In this document: one piece after another, positions 49,700 to 61,002 of the stretch
Position numbering within the stretch: position 1 is the stretch's first letter
How the letters are laid out: each line of letters begins with the position of its first letter
Assembly (NCBI RefSeq): GCF_010389155.1
Contig: NC_057761.1
Coordinates: 45,556,213 to 45,620,212, forward strand
DNA length: 64,000 nucleotides
Source: Erigeron canadensis
Lineage: Eukaryota; Streptophyta; Magnoliopsida; Asterales; Asteraceae
Direction of reading: 5' to 3'
Notes under the pieces: generated by a model
Databases searched by the model: none
What the model saw: only the letters and a program-made list of their open reading frames with translations
Told to the model about the DNA's origin: nothing
Made by a program: the position numbers and the translations under genes

Positions 49700-52600
49700 T
49701 TAAAGAGTGGAGGCGAAATCAGCAAAACTCAGAGGTGAATTCACAGGTGATTTTTGCTCAGCTTCGTGATGTGGAACAACAAATCTTGGCTGGTTCTGAC
49801 TTAGATTTGACTAGCTAGGTTGAGATCTTCCTTACTGATTAAAGTAAAATCTCACGAAAATACGATTAATCGGGACTTATTTCAGAAAGCCAAGTTGAAA
49901 TGGGCCGTGGAGGGAGATGAAAATACAAAATATTTTCACAATGTAAATTGGAGGCGCAGACTTATGAGTATTCGAGGTGTGAAGGTTGATGGTCGTTGGG
50001 TAGATTCACCAAAAGAAATTAAAGAGGTTTTCTTGTCCCATTTTACATCCAAGTTCCATAAATTCAATGGTCTTGACTTTCATTTGGAACATAATAACTT
50101 TAAAAAATTGTCCGTTGAGCAGAAAGTAAAGATCGAAGAGCCGGTTATGATTGAGGAAATACGAAGAGCAGTGTGGGAGTGTGGGTGTGACAAATCCCCC
50201 AGACCAGATGGTTTCTCTTTTGGGTTTGTCAAGCATTTTTGGGAGGATCTTAAAGATGATATTTTTGATTTTGTGTCCGAATTCTTTACAAGGGCAGCTT
50301 TACCAAAAGGTTGTAACTCTTCTTTTATAACCGTGATTCCTAAAGTTGATAGTCCTATGCTCGTTTCAGATTATCTCCCTATAAGTCTTATTGGCATGCA
50401 ATTTAATATTATTGCAAAGGTTCTTGCAAATCTTTTATCTCAGGGGATTGAGTGAGTGGTGAGTAAAGAACAATCTGTGTACATTAAAGGCCGCCAGATT
50501 TTAGATGGCCCCTTGATCTTTAACGAAGTGGCTGAGTGGTATAGCAAGAGAAAAAAGAAACTGTTACTTTTTAAAATTGACTTTGCCAAAGCTTATGATT
50601 CGATTTCTTGGACGTATTTGCTTGAGGTCCTCCGGGTGTTGGGATTTGGTCAAAAATGGATTGGGTGAATTGAAGCTTCTCTTACTTCGGCTCAGTCATC
50701 TATCTTGGTGAATGGCAGTCCGACCTATGAATTTCCTATAGAACGTGATTTGCACCAGGGTGATCCTTTGGCCCCTTTGCTTTTCATACTAGTGATGGAG
50801 GGTCTACATGTTGTTGTGGAGAAACTTGTTGGAGCTGGTTTATTCCAAGGTGCACAAATTGGTACTATGGCAATCTCACATGTATTTTATGCGGACGATG
50901 TGATACTTTTGGGCGAGTGGTCAGAATCCAACCTTTCAACTATACGTGAGGCCTTGAAGTTTTTTTACTATGTCTCGGGTCTCAAAGTTAATTTCCAAAT
51001 ATCTTATCCTTTTGGAATTGGCAGGGTGCAATCCTGGGTCATTTCCTTTCAAATATATTGGTGTCCCCGTTGGTGGAAAGATGTCTCGGCTAAAAGAATG
51101 GGATCCGGTAGTGAATAAATTCAAAAAAAGACTGTCCAACTGAATGCTAAGATGTTGTCTATTGGGGGTCGGCATACACTCGTTACGGTGTCCTTGGGAC
51201 ATTAGGTACTTATTTTCTCTCTCTTTTTCTCATGTCGAAGAAGATAAATGACATCCTTGAATCATTAAGATCAAAGTTCTTTTGGAGTGGAACGAATGAG
51301 AAAAACAAGATAGAATTGGTCAATTGGAAATCAACCTTGGCAGATAGAGATACTCGCGGGTTGGGCATCGGTATTCTCCAGGCTATTAATTATGCCCTTA
51401 TTTACAAATGGAGGTGGCGGGCTTTGAGCAATCTAAACTCCTTGTGGGTTTCCATTATCACTGCCACACATGGGAAAGAGACATTTACTTCTTCTATAGC
51501 TAAAAGGAATGAAGTATGGTGTAACACCCCGCCTTACCACAACACAATATTGTCCGCTTTGCCCGCAGGCTCACGGCTTTGTTTCTGGTTGCTCGGGCAA
51601 ACTTCCCAGTAGGGTCACCCAATTGGCATTGCTGCCGCCTGAGCACGCTTAACTGTGGAGTTCTCCTCTCATCCACAGCCAATGCGCACAAAACGCGTTG
51701 TGTTATGTAAGACCATTGATCCCCGTTGTATGTTAAGATGTATGCTTTCACACCCTCTCAACACAACTCAACGTCCTCGTTGAGTAATGCAAGTGCCATA
51801 CATTCCTGACATCCCAAGGGTTGCTCTGATACCACTTGTAACACCCCGCCTTGCCACAACACAATATTGTCCGCTTTGCCCGCAGGCTCACAACTTTGTT
51901 TCTGGTTGCTCGGGCAAACTTCCCAATAGGATCACCCAATTGGCATTACTGCCGCCCGAGCACTCTTAACTGTAGAGTTATCCTCTCATCCACAGCCAAT
52001 ACGCCCAAAACGCGTTGTGTTATGTAAGACCATTGATGTCACTTATAGCCAGGATCCCCTTGTATGTTAGTGATATATGCTTTCACACCCCCTCAACACC
52101 ACTCAACGTCCTCGTTGAGTCATGCAAGTGCGCCATACACTCCCAACAATCCCAAGGGTGTGTGAAAGCATACATCTTAACATACAAGGGGATCAATGGT
52201 CTTACATAACACAACGCGTTTTGGGCGCATTGGCTGTAGATGAAAGGAGAACTCCACAGTTAAGCATGCTCGGGCGACAGCAATGCCAATTGGGCGACCC
52301 TACTGGAAGTTTGCTCGAGCAACCAGAAACAAAGCCGTGAGCCTGCGGGCAAAGCGGACAATATTGTGTTGTGGTAAGGCGGGGTGTTACATATGGTCAC
52401 GAATATGTATTGTGTTTCAACTGGTCCACTTGAAGTACCAGGTCCCAAATAATGTGATTAATAGTGCTCGGGATGGAAGTAACACTAAGTTATTGACAGA
52501 GATTTGGTCTGGGAACAGCAATCTGGCAAGTTGGTTCTCAAGACTGTTCATGCTAGAACAAGATAAAACCTGTGTCGTGTCTCAACGCATACAAGGGGGT

Positions 52601-53140
52601 ACTTTCTCGTGGAATTGGAGGAGACATATTTGCTCAGGTGTTGAAACCACGCAACTACAGGAACTGGAAGTATGTATTGCACATATTACTTTACATAATC
52701 GTCTTGACAGCTGGGTGTGGAATTTGCAAGGTTCTGATATCTTCACTGTAAAAAGCCTTAGACACTTTTTAGACTTGTAGTTTCTACCAAATGTTCTTAC
52801 CGACAACGTGTGGAACAAATTTGTCCCGAAGAAGGTGAATGTATTTTCTTGGCGCTTATTAAAGGATCTGCTCGCCACACGTTTTAGTCTTAGCTCTCGT
52901 GGTGTTGATATTCACTCTCATGGCTGCCCTTTTTGCTCGGAGGGTGTGGATATTGTGTTATATGTCTTTACAGAGTGTCCCTTTTTGGCAATGTTAGAAT
53001 ACTTATGGCCTTTTGGTTGAGAGTATAAATACCTGGTGGTTGCCCCAACGAAATCATATCGTGGATTATATCCTTGCAAAAACCGAGTCGTGAGAAAGAA
53101 GTGATCCAAGCTAGTTGTTTTGTTTGGTGGTGAGTGTTTT
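49700..53140 (+). pseudogene. L1-like LINE reverse transcriptase remnant, interrupted by a TRIM
   Basis: Order: linker (QLRDVEQQILAGSDLDL; AVEGDENTKYFHNVNWRRR), reverse transcriptase (KSPRPDGFSFGFVKHFW; FKIDFAKAYDSISW; HQGDPLAPLLFILVMEGL; HVFYADDVILL, the YADD catalytic box at about 50880), the linker RSKFFWSGTNEKNKIELVNW, then zf-RVT (VWNKFVPKKVNVFSWRLLKDLLATR; CPFCSEGVDIVLYVFTECP). In-frame TGA stops at 50453 and 50666 and frameshifts near 51000 and 51200 inactivate it. The endonuclease part is missing, so it is 5'-truncated. The TRIM at 51520-52391 lies in this frame. Confidence 0.88.
51520..52391 (-). mobile_element. TRIM with three LTRs, one inverted, flanked by TATGG
   Basis: LTR A 51520-51752 and LTR B 51837-52087 are direct copies on the minus strand; LTR C 52161-52391 is inverted. 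Each LTR starts TGTGAAAGCATA and ends GGGGTGTTACA in its own orientation. Between A and B is an ~84-bp internal segment with primer site TGGTATCAGAGCAA (51821-51834) 2 nt from LTR B. The B-C spacer is the same internal segment without the primer site. No coding capacity. TATGG flanks both ends (51515-51519, 52392-52396); removing the insert and one TATGG rejoins the LINE frame. Confidence 0.9.
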
Positions 53141-53149
53141 GGAAACATC

Positions 53150-55190
53150 AAAATTGTGTGTTTTTTAAAGCATTGCGCCCGAGTACTTACGAAGTTTTTA
53201 GTTCAATAGTCTCGCTCTCCTTTCTTTGATTATCAAAACGTTCTAAACTTTTTAGTTTCTCGTGGACTGTTTGGCTAGAAAGTCCAAGTCTTTGGCATCT
53301 TGCCAAATAATATTTAAGTACACTAGTAATGTATTTGTTTAACTTTTTTGGATTATGATGTTAGAAAAATGAGTTTTACACTTTTCAAACCAAACACATG
53401 TTTTTAGACTTACATCATTTTCAATGAAGCTTTTTGTAAAAAAAAAATTATAAAGCTTTTTATTATTTTATAAAGCTTTTACACAAAGTTTAAATCATCG
53501 ATGATGTCAGGTGGTTTACACGGGTTTCTTGGTTTATTATATTGATATTGGAGCTTACTTTTAATATTTTTATTTTTATCAGTAATATATTCTTAATATC
53601 GAGCATGAAAGATTTAACTTTTACAACTTTTATCATGAGAAAGTTTGAAGTTCATACCTTTGACTGTGTAGTAGTGGATAATCAGTCATACTTTTGTTAG
53701 AGGTATCGGAATGAGTGATTTGAGTAAAAGTCACCCCATAATTTGTGTGCACAAAGAGGTTAAAGGGCATGTTAATATGTTACCTAAAGTTGATCAACAA
53801 TGGCCCCAAGTGTTAAGTTGGTATTTCTTGCTCATTTTCATCCAAACGTACGTCATGCTCATCGATTCAAACTTATAGTGTCCCTAACAATTCATAAGTT
53901 GGTTTGGTAAAAATTATGATAAAACGAAAGTTATTATGAGAACTTTTCTATTTACGACCGTGAGAATTGTAAAATTATGTATTAGATCATATATGAATGA
54001 CTTTATTCATAAGCGAAATATATACGAACCAAAAAAAGTTTGTTAAGAACATGTAAAATTATGTATAACTCAGTTAGTTTATATATGAACGAATTTGTTC
54101 ACGTATAACATTCACATATGAACACGTTAAGTTATCAAGTTAATTTATAATTAAGTTTTTACACTTTTTTCAATTTAACTAGTTTTTATGAACCTTTTTC
54201 AATTATGATTGTTGCAAAGTTAGCAAGATAATGGAAATTGCAAAATGATCGACACAAGAATCCAACTGTTTAAGGTGAGGCACCATCTAAGAAGAAGATT
54301 GAAATTATGTTTCTACTTATATTTCAAGTTCATGGGCTCATGGCCGGGTTGGAGCAACTTCTATGTTGGAGGGGAGCAATATATACTATTTGTCTCACCA
54401 AATTATCATAATTCATTCATCTGTATATCATTGACAAAGAAATTATAAATTAATTTATAAAGAGTACATGTACAATCATCGAACCTTCAAAATTATTAAA
54501 AAGTTAATATATAATCGTTTATAAGTTTCATTAAAATTTAATTATTTGCTAGGTTACCCCATCGGGGCAAGTAGAATAGTTTCGGCGATAAAACAAAAAA
54601 TAAAATCTTGACTTAAAGATTGCCCACTGGTATATGTCATCATTTTTTTCTTGTTTTGACAAAGAATTGGAAATGGTTTTGGGCAAGCCACCATCATTTT
54701 GTTGGTGAAGCAAAGGCAACTTTTTATGTCCTTTATGTTAAAAAGTGTTGACTAGTTACAAAGTTTACGCATATCAGTTTGATTAATTTAGACCAAATTT
54801 TCATTAGCAATACTGGTGCTAATTGCCTTATAATTAGGCCACTCGATTGTCTTGTAAAACAGAATTCTAATACTCCGTAACATAATGCACATTTGAAGTA
54901 TCAAGAATTCATATAGATTTTGCTAATAACATGTTTATAGACACTTTTTAACATGCATATAAAATTGTACTTATTTAATGTTTTTTATATGTAAGGTATC
55001 ATCTTTTATAAACAGTTTATTTATTTATTTATTTGAGATATATATTCAAGATTTTGAAAATGTTATTTGATATATGTAACAATATTAGACTTTTGAAATT
55101 TATTATAATTCTTTTATAAACTAGCTACATTTTATTAAAGATTTTTCTAAAAAAATTCCAACCGCTAACCCCATAGTCACCGGAAAATTG
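53150..55190. other. Intergenic, no gene seen
   Basis: AT-rich sequence with only short frames. Confidence 0.4.
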
Positions 55191-55194
55191 TAAT

Positions 55195-55320
55195 TCGTAT
55201 TTCTGTTGGTTAGGGTTTGTGCGGATTTTAATTTCGAGTGTTTTGGTACAAATTTCGAGTTTTAATTCGAAGAGACGAGTGAGAAAATGTCGATTTTGAG
55301 TTTTCCAGCGAGATGTTTGA
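55195..55320. repeat. Fragment related to the arm of the fold-back element at 42951-43326
   Basis: GTTAGGGTTTGTGCG, TTCGAAGAGACGAGTGAGA, GTCGATTTTGAGTTTTCC match in order the right arm of the element at 41690-43326. Confidence 0.6.
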
Positions 55321-55324
55321 ATTC

Positions 55325-56600
55325 TTGCAGGCTAACAAAGGTGAGTGTATAAGATTTTTTTTATCTGACTTATGAATGTAATGTAAATGCCAAATTAGTC
55401 AAACTATTCATTTAACAAATTTCTGATTATCTACCATATTGTCAACCAAATGGGACAAATTTTTGAATCAAACGTTTTCTATTAGAACATGTATATCATT
55501 GCTGGAATTTTTTTTAGAAAAATCTTTTATTTTTTATTAAAATTTCTTGGTTTTCTTGTTAGAGAGAGAAGCATTTTTTAATATTTGAGTGAGAAAAAAA
55601 AACCAATTTTCAAGATTTGGGTCAACCATGTATAAATTTTAAGAGTTTGTTAGTAATACACATCAATTAAAAAAGTTCAATGGCCAACCATGTACAAAAG
55701 GAAAAATGCATTAATCATCCAGAGATTAAATTTGTCGTTGTGAATCCATGATAACTTCATTAATCGACTATAACCGGTAAAACCGGTCAACTATGGGTCA
55801 ACCGTGTACAAAAAAAAAAATTTGTGGGTAAACCTCATCAATAAAAAAAATATAATGGGCAACCGTGCATAAATGGTAAAGTACGTTGGTCTTCCCGTGA
55901 TTAATCCCAAAAGAGTTACATAGATTGTTGATAAAAATTTTATATATGATTTCGCATAACACCTGGGAAAGAGAGATAGTGTTGTTGAAAATTAAACAAA
56001 TTCTTTTGACAAAAATCTTGGATCAACTCGAATCTAACTTAATTATCATCTTAAAATATTAGTTCTCTTCAAATTGATTTCAACTAGATGTACTCGTGCA
56101 TCTAGATGTTATAACCATAGTTTGAAGCAAATAAATGTGTAGGAATTGAAGTAGCTTGATGATCAGACATATATATGGTATTGTTTTATTACTTCCTTCA
56201 GAAGAAAAAATAAATACCATGTAAAGACAACAAAATCTGAACAATGAATGAAATTTTCTGTCCATAAAAATACAATTTAACATTATGATCTTTAGGGAAT
56301 AATATGTACCACCACACATGACATATTTGTATGAGTGTGTGTATATTTCAAATATCCATTGGATCATAGTTGCACTTCGTATAAGTACTTTTACACAAAC
56401 CATAGCTAAATATTTATCATATATTATCGTTATGAGTCACATATTGGTTTTTGTACTTACGAAATTATGTTCATTACACATTCTACCAAATCGAAAAGAA
56501 TTTATTTTTCATTTCATCAACATCATTATTATTATAACAATTTTAAGACTGCCATTTTTATGATTCTATTTATGACTATATTAACAATCATTATGGACGT
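55325..56600. other. Intergenic, no gene seen
   Basis: AT-rich. TA microsatellite at about 56600-56625. Confidence 0.4.
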
Positions 56601-56639
56601 AATATATATATATATATATATATATTTTACAAGTGAATT

Positions 56640-56885
56640 TTACCTCAGACGCGTATGATGTGTGCTAATCGTACAACGAAAGGGTCCCGTACTAAGCGGA
56701 TCTTAAATAGCCTTTTTCACCAGACCACCTCCTTAATTGCAAAATACCGTCGAGGAGAATCTACCAAGGCTCGAACCTACCAAGGCTCGAACTCGAGACC
56801 TTGGAGTAAACTCCCCTGGGGCCCCGTATGGCCGCATAGCAGGTTTAGTGAAACGCCCTTGACCACTAGGGTTTAACCCAGTGGT
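56640..56885 (-). mobile_element. tRNA-derived SINE
   Basis: Minus strand: A-box-like CTAGTGGTCAAGGGCGTTT near the 5' end, B-box GAGTTCGAGCCTTGG about 60 nt on, and a local 15-16-bp duplication (TTCGAGCCTTGGTAG twice). The Pol III box arrangement and ~245-bp length fit plant SINEs. Not a functional tRNA. Confidence 0.65.
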
Positions 56886-56889
56886 TGGA

Positions 56890-58040
56890 CGTAAAAGATC
56901 TTAGTGAAGTTCCTTGTGATCAATGAGCGCTTTTAGCTTTTCCATTCTATGTGTCTACTTACGGTTTTCATATTTTATATATATTTTTTTAGCAATTTTG
57001 GTGAATTTCCTCAATGTCTAAGACCAAGCCAATAGTCCACCAACCATTGGCTGTCTAGTTAAGTTAGATGGAGTATTATTAAGTTACTTAAACCTAGCAT
57101 TTTTGTTAATAAAGCTATATGGAATGTTGAACAATGAATTCTTATAGGTCCTGATTTGTTAATAACCAAGTAATAATAGAGCATGATAGCGTGCCATTTT
57201 TATCTAATCCAAAAAATCTATCCAATTCAAAATGTGATTTGAAAGAAATGGATTGATGTAATCGGCTATCAGATGGTCATCTGGATTTTGGAGCATGATA
57301 CATAATCCTAGACGAGTCAGGGCTATACTAAATACTAATTAACTTACCTAATCCATGCCAATACACTACTATTTCTATCCATATATATTTTTGTAAATGA
57401 CAAGATATTACTTTTTATGAACATTCAGTAAGGAAATAATATTAGAAAATTTTCACAGTATAATGGTTGAACCTTGCATAAAACTAGACGATAAGATGTT
57501 GATCATGGACAATTACAAGTATTTATATGAAAAAACCTCGAAGTTTATCAATTATCATCCCGAATGATCGAACTAAGATTAAAATCTGGGAATGTCTTTA
57601 ACGTTAATATGAAATTTCTATTAAAAATATAAATTCAATGCATGAAATTACTATCTTGAATTAATAAAATATTAAGATTTGTTGCCTTGTTGGTTAAATA
57701 GACTATTAATTTTTTTTAAAAACTCTGTTACACCTCAACAATTCGAGCAGAATGTGATAGCATGTTAATTAACTATTGATTTAAATAATGATTTCTCAAA
57801 GTCATGTAAAGTATAATTAATAAAGTAATGTTACCTCAAAGTATAAAGTTTACGCGTATCAATTAAATTATAAAGATATAAATAAATCATGTCTTCGACA
57901 AATCTGTATATGCAACTTAATAGATAAATAACTCGTAAAATTACAAAACATGATGTAATATATATAGTACACAAAGATAATTGTGATATTGAACTTATTC
58001 TGCAGTCATACAACTTTCATATCAATTACATTTATCTCTT
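56890..58040. other. Intergenic, no gene seen
   Basis: AT-rich sequence downstream of the TAS3 locus. Confidence 0.4.
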
Positions 58041-58141
58041 TCCTTAGAGAAGATAAGCTTAATTAAATCAAATAACATGTAGATCGCTAACATGTATATA
58101 TTCTGAATACCTGAAACAATTCAGTTTAATTGCAGTAGAAA

Positions 58142-58162
58142 TAGCTCAAGAGGGATAGACAA
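58142..58162 (-). promoter_or_regulatory. 3' (cleaved) miR390 target site of TAS3
   Basis: Plus-strand TAGCTCAAGAGGGATAGACA (plus one A) equals miR390 at positions 2-7 and 9-17, with a G:U pair at position 8 and mismatches at 1 and 18-21. Pairing across positions 9-11 is perfect, so cleavage is expected. Confidence 0.93.
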
Positions 58163-58256
58163 GGAAGGAGAAGATGAGTTGGGTGAGAATGACAAAAGAT
58201 GATAGAAAGACTACAGTTGAAGAGACGACAAGAGGTGGAAAAACAAAAAACATGGT

Positions 58257-58277
58257 TGGGTCTTACAAGGTCAAGAA
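58257..58277 (-). ncRNA. tasiR-ARF, register D6(+)
   Basis: A 21-mer with the TTCTTGACCTTGTAAGACC core, ending CA. It starts exactly five 21-nt steps from the predicted miR390 cleavage position. Confidence 0.93.
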
Positions 58278-58298
58278 AAGGTCTTACAAGGTCAAGAA
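58278..58298 (-). ncRNA. tasiR-ARF, register D7(+)
   Basis: A 21-mer with the same core, ending TT, directly adjoining the D6 unit and in the same 21-nt phase. Confidence 0.93.
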
Positions 58299-58373
58299 AA
58301 CATATGCCAAGAAAATAAGAAAAGGCAACAAGTCAAAAAACCGAAATGGAAGACAAAGGAAAACATAAGCTAA

Positions 58374-58395
58374 AAGCTCAGGTAAGGATAGCACC
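58374..58395 (-). promoter_or_regulatory. 5' miR390 target site of TAS3 (centrally imperfect)
   Basis: Plus-strand AAGCTCAGG, TAAGG, ATAGCACC compares with miR390 AAGCTCAGG, AGGG, ATAGCGCC: the first nine positions and the distal ATAGC match, while the middle has a mismatch and an extra base. This fits the known non-cleaved 5' site that holds AGO7. Confidence 0.9.
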
Positions 58396-58403
58396 GTAGG
58401 CAT

Positions 58404-58499
58404 CTATGACATACAATTTGCAGACATTTTTGCTATAATCGTCGTCTCCAATGCCACAACCTTTAAAATGTCAGCAATCAATGGCCTGTGGATTGACAT
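58404..58499 (-). CDS. 31-codon short ORF ending 8 nt before the 5' miR390 site
   Basis: ATG at 58499, TAG at 58404-58406; peptide begins MSIHRPLIADILKVV. TAS3 transcripts are known to carry a short ORF just upstream of the 5' miR390 site, whose translation affects tasiRNA output. The peptide itself has no recognised function. Alternative upstream ATGs exist (58746). Confidence 0.6.
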   Translation of the reverse strand: MSIHRPLIADILKVVALETTIIAKMSANCMS

Positions 58500-58801
58500 T
58501 CTTTCGTGTGGATGATCATGCACATGTAATTGTATTCCTACACATAAGTTATGATCAAAGTAAGTAATGTTGATGAGCTTTATGAAAACAAATAGATTAA
58601 TAAATGTATATATAGTTGTCAAAGTATAACTTAGATAATAATCATCTTATGAAACTATTAGTTGACTTGTAGAAAATACAGAAATAGAAAATACATATGT
58701 GGAGACTACCTTGGAAGAGATGGTGTGTTGTTACTTTCCTCCCCATGAAAGTTTTGCAGGCACTACACAAAAATTGAGAGAGAAGATAGTGAGATGGGGG
58801 G

Positions 58802-58810
58802 CTTTTTATA
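58802..58810 (-). promoter_or_regulatory. TATA box of TAS3
   Basis: TATAAAAAGC on the minus strand, followed about 30 nt later by a CT-rich likely start region (CTATCTTCTCTCTC). Confidence 0.7.
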
Positions 58811-58990
58811 GGAGGGGATTATGCAACTGACATTTGACAGGACCTAGAAAGAATTTGCAACGCACCGGCCTGGGTTCACGTAAAGCGGAAAGGTAGACCC
58901 CCCACTTCTTAACTCAACATCGTTACATATTGTGGCCAATTCCTATAATCCTATTAAATCAAATGAATTACGAGTAACTTGCTCCTCCTA

Positions 58991-59228
58991 ATTGTCATTA
59001 AAGTGATAGTACGGTGGTTAGAGAGTTTTTTACTTTGTGGTTTTTCTTACTAGGAGGTCATGAGTTCGAATCTTGTTACATGCAAATGTGGTGAATGGCC
59101 TTAGCAATGTTATACCCATCTATACATGGGAGAGCAAACTCTTTAGTACATTGCCAAGATTCGAACCCGGAGTGGACGCATCAAAATTGGGGTGTAATCC
59201 ATTCATCCCCTCTGCCCTAAAAAAAAAA
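58991..59228 (+). mobile_element. tRNA-derived SINE with 15-bp target duplication
   Basis: A-box-like GGTGGTTAGAGAG (about 59014) and B-box GAGTTCGAATCTTG (about 59062), ending in poly-A (59218-59230). AACTTGCTCCTCCTA flanks it at 58976-58990 and 59229-59243. A second, inverted TTCGAA lies at 59159. Confidence 0.85.
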
Positions 59229-59253
59229 AACTTGCTCCTCCTAGTTAACTAAC

Positions 59254-59409
59254 GGGAAATGCTAAATACAGCCCTAAGGGCTGTATTTAACGTGCATAAA
59301 AAAACTTGTACCTTCTATATTAAAAGTTCGCCCCCTGATTTTCATGGTAAATATACAAATAATTTATGCACCTTAAACACAGCCCTAATGGTTGTATTTA
59401 GCAAACCCC
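59254..59409. mobile_element. 156-bp MITE
   Basis: Inverted ends GGGAAATGCTAAATACAGCC and GGGGTTTGCTAAATACAACC are flanked by TTAACTA on both sides (59245-59251, 2 nt from the left end, and 59410-59416). A TACAGCCCTAAGGGCTGTA palindrome lies near the left end. Diverged copies are at 3362, 24245, 40190 and 63512. Confidence 0.7.
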
Positions 59410-59419
59410 TTAACTATAT

Positions 59420-59986
59420 AAATAAATTAAGTCCCCGGGACATCAATTAATGTCTGTTTAATGAACTCTGAGATTTTTAAAATATCGATAAACATAATTA
59501 ACGCTTCTTAAAAGTGCATTTAATAGTCATTAAATCAAGTTAAGTTTTATTATTATTTTTTAGTTTAAAATGAATCAAAAATATATATTTTTCTATTTTA
59601 AAAAACTTAAACTTCATCTAATGCACACTAACTAAGCATCGGGAGCACATTTTATTTTAACAAATCCCATAAGTTGAATTTATAACATGTGTAATTAAAT
59701 CCCTGTAAATCCCATTTGACGGGGCTTTGTAAGGTCTTTTATGCGTTTTTAACAAAGATGTAAAAATTTCAGTTAAGACGACGTTTGAATAGAACAAAGA
59801 CAAATGTTATTTAACTGTTGTCATTAAAAAACACTTTTAAATATATTAATATAAGGTTGTGTCAACCATGTTAATATCATATTCACCGTAACATATGTAG
59901 TGTCACAAAAAGAATGAAGATAAGTTTTAAAAAGCAATAAAAAGTAGTATATACGTAGTCACATAAAAACCAGGGCAAGGTAACTT
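59420..59986. other. Intergenic, no gene seen
   Basis: AT-rich sequence without features. Confidence 0.4.
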
Positions 59987-60253
59987 ATAATGTAGTCACA
60001 TAAACCTTTCATTGTTTTAATAGGATTTTTGTAATGTTTAAAGATAGAATTTTAATTTGGCTTTGTTATGGGTTTATAATGTAGTCACATAAACCTTTCA
60101 TTGTTTTAATAGGATTTTTGTAATGTTTAAAGATAGAATTTTAATTTGGCTTTGTTATGGGTTTATAATGTAGTCACATAAACCTTTCATTGTTTTAATA
60201 GGATTTTTGTAATGTTTAAAGATAGAATTTTAATTTGGCTTTGTTATGGGTTA
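59987..60253. repeat. Three identical 89-bp tandem units
   Basis: ATAATGTAGTCACATAAACC starts units at 59987, 60076 and 60165. The units appear base-identical, ending in TTTGTTATGGGTT. Confidence 0.9.
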
Positions 60254-60548
60254 AAATGTGTTTTATTCTTTCTTCCGAAATGGACAGTACAACGAATGCG
60301 TTAGAAACCATACCTAATTAAATATATAAATGTAATTTATAGAGTCCAAGTTTTGAAGGATTTGCAAGTTTGTTGGCAATGAAGATTTAAACTTAGGAAT
60401 TTCTCGTAAATAAACTTTTGGCAAAGGAAAAATGAACAACAAGAAAACAACAAAAAACTCCAAGATATGGTATATGGTTCATCAACATATCAATATGCCG
60501 TAACTTCACCACTTTTACACATTCTCATTTTTAACTTACACATCTTAT

Positions 60549-60833
60549 CTATATTTATATATTACATTATAAAACATTTATCTTTTTCCAATTTTTATCA
60601 ACTAATTAAGTATTAAAACTGATAACCTTAAAATGTCCTTACCTTTTATTCATTTTTATAAATATATTCACTTGAAATACTTATAATATCTTTTTGAACT
60701 TAATTTACACATCTACCCTTAAGTTTTAAATAACTACGTTACCTCTTTACATCAATAAATTACAATAATCGTTCGAGCTATCACCTTCAATCGCCTGTTG
60801 CCGCCACCACCACCAATCGCGCATGTACTCTTT
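60549..60833 (+). mobile_element. Helitron-like element
   Basis: Starts TCTATATTTATATATTACAT and ends with a CGCC/CCACC block and AATCGCGCATGTACTC, a degenerate 3' terminus. Confidence 0.45.
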
Positions 60834-61002
60834 TATTTAATAAATAATAACTACATGTAATTAAGATTATTATAAAAAACATTTGCCCCTGTTAATAAAC
60901 ATAAATATGTTTCTAGTTTGGTGAACTAATCTATACAACGATAATAGGATTATCGTTTTGTCAAGACTCAAGATCTAGGTGTGTTTGGTACTTATATATA
61001 AT

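Larger units (their letters stand above)
58050..58776 (-). ncRNA. TAS3: TAS3 trans-acting siRNA precursor (tasiR-ARF source)
   Basis: Minus-strand non-coding transcript. It contains two tandem tasiR-ARF units (TTCTTGACCTTGTAAGACC core, 58298-58278 and 58277-58257) between a 5' miR390 site (58395-58374) and a 3' miR390 site (58162-58142). Predicted cleavage opposite miR390 nucleotides 10/11 falls between 58152 and 58151. Counting 21-nt steps upstream puts the units exactly at D6(+) and D7(+). By established knowledge AGO7-miR390, RDR6/SGS3 and DCL4 process such transcripts, and tasiR-ARFs silence ARF2/3/4. Two tasiR-ARFs make it the long TAS3 type. Transcript ends are estimated; a possible intron 58538-58709 has GT-AG borders. 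Confidence 0.95.

Noticed and set aside
51500..52340. Multiple 60-83-codon frames of similar sequence
   Set aside because: They are translations of the three LTR copies of the TRIM.
56655..56885. Possible tRNA gene
   Set aside because: A and B boxes are present but no cloverleaf; the structure is that of a tRNA-derived SINE.
58174..58368. 63-codon Lys/Arg-rich plus-strand open frame
   Set aside because: It is antisense to the tasiR-ARF segment of TAS3; its composition comes from the complementary purine-rich strand and it matches no family.
59010..59080. Possible tRNA gene
   Set aside because: Pol III boxes belong to a SINE with poly-A tail and 15-bp target duplication.
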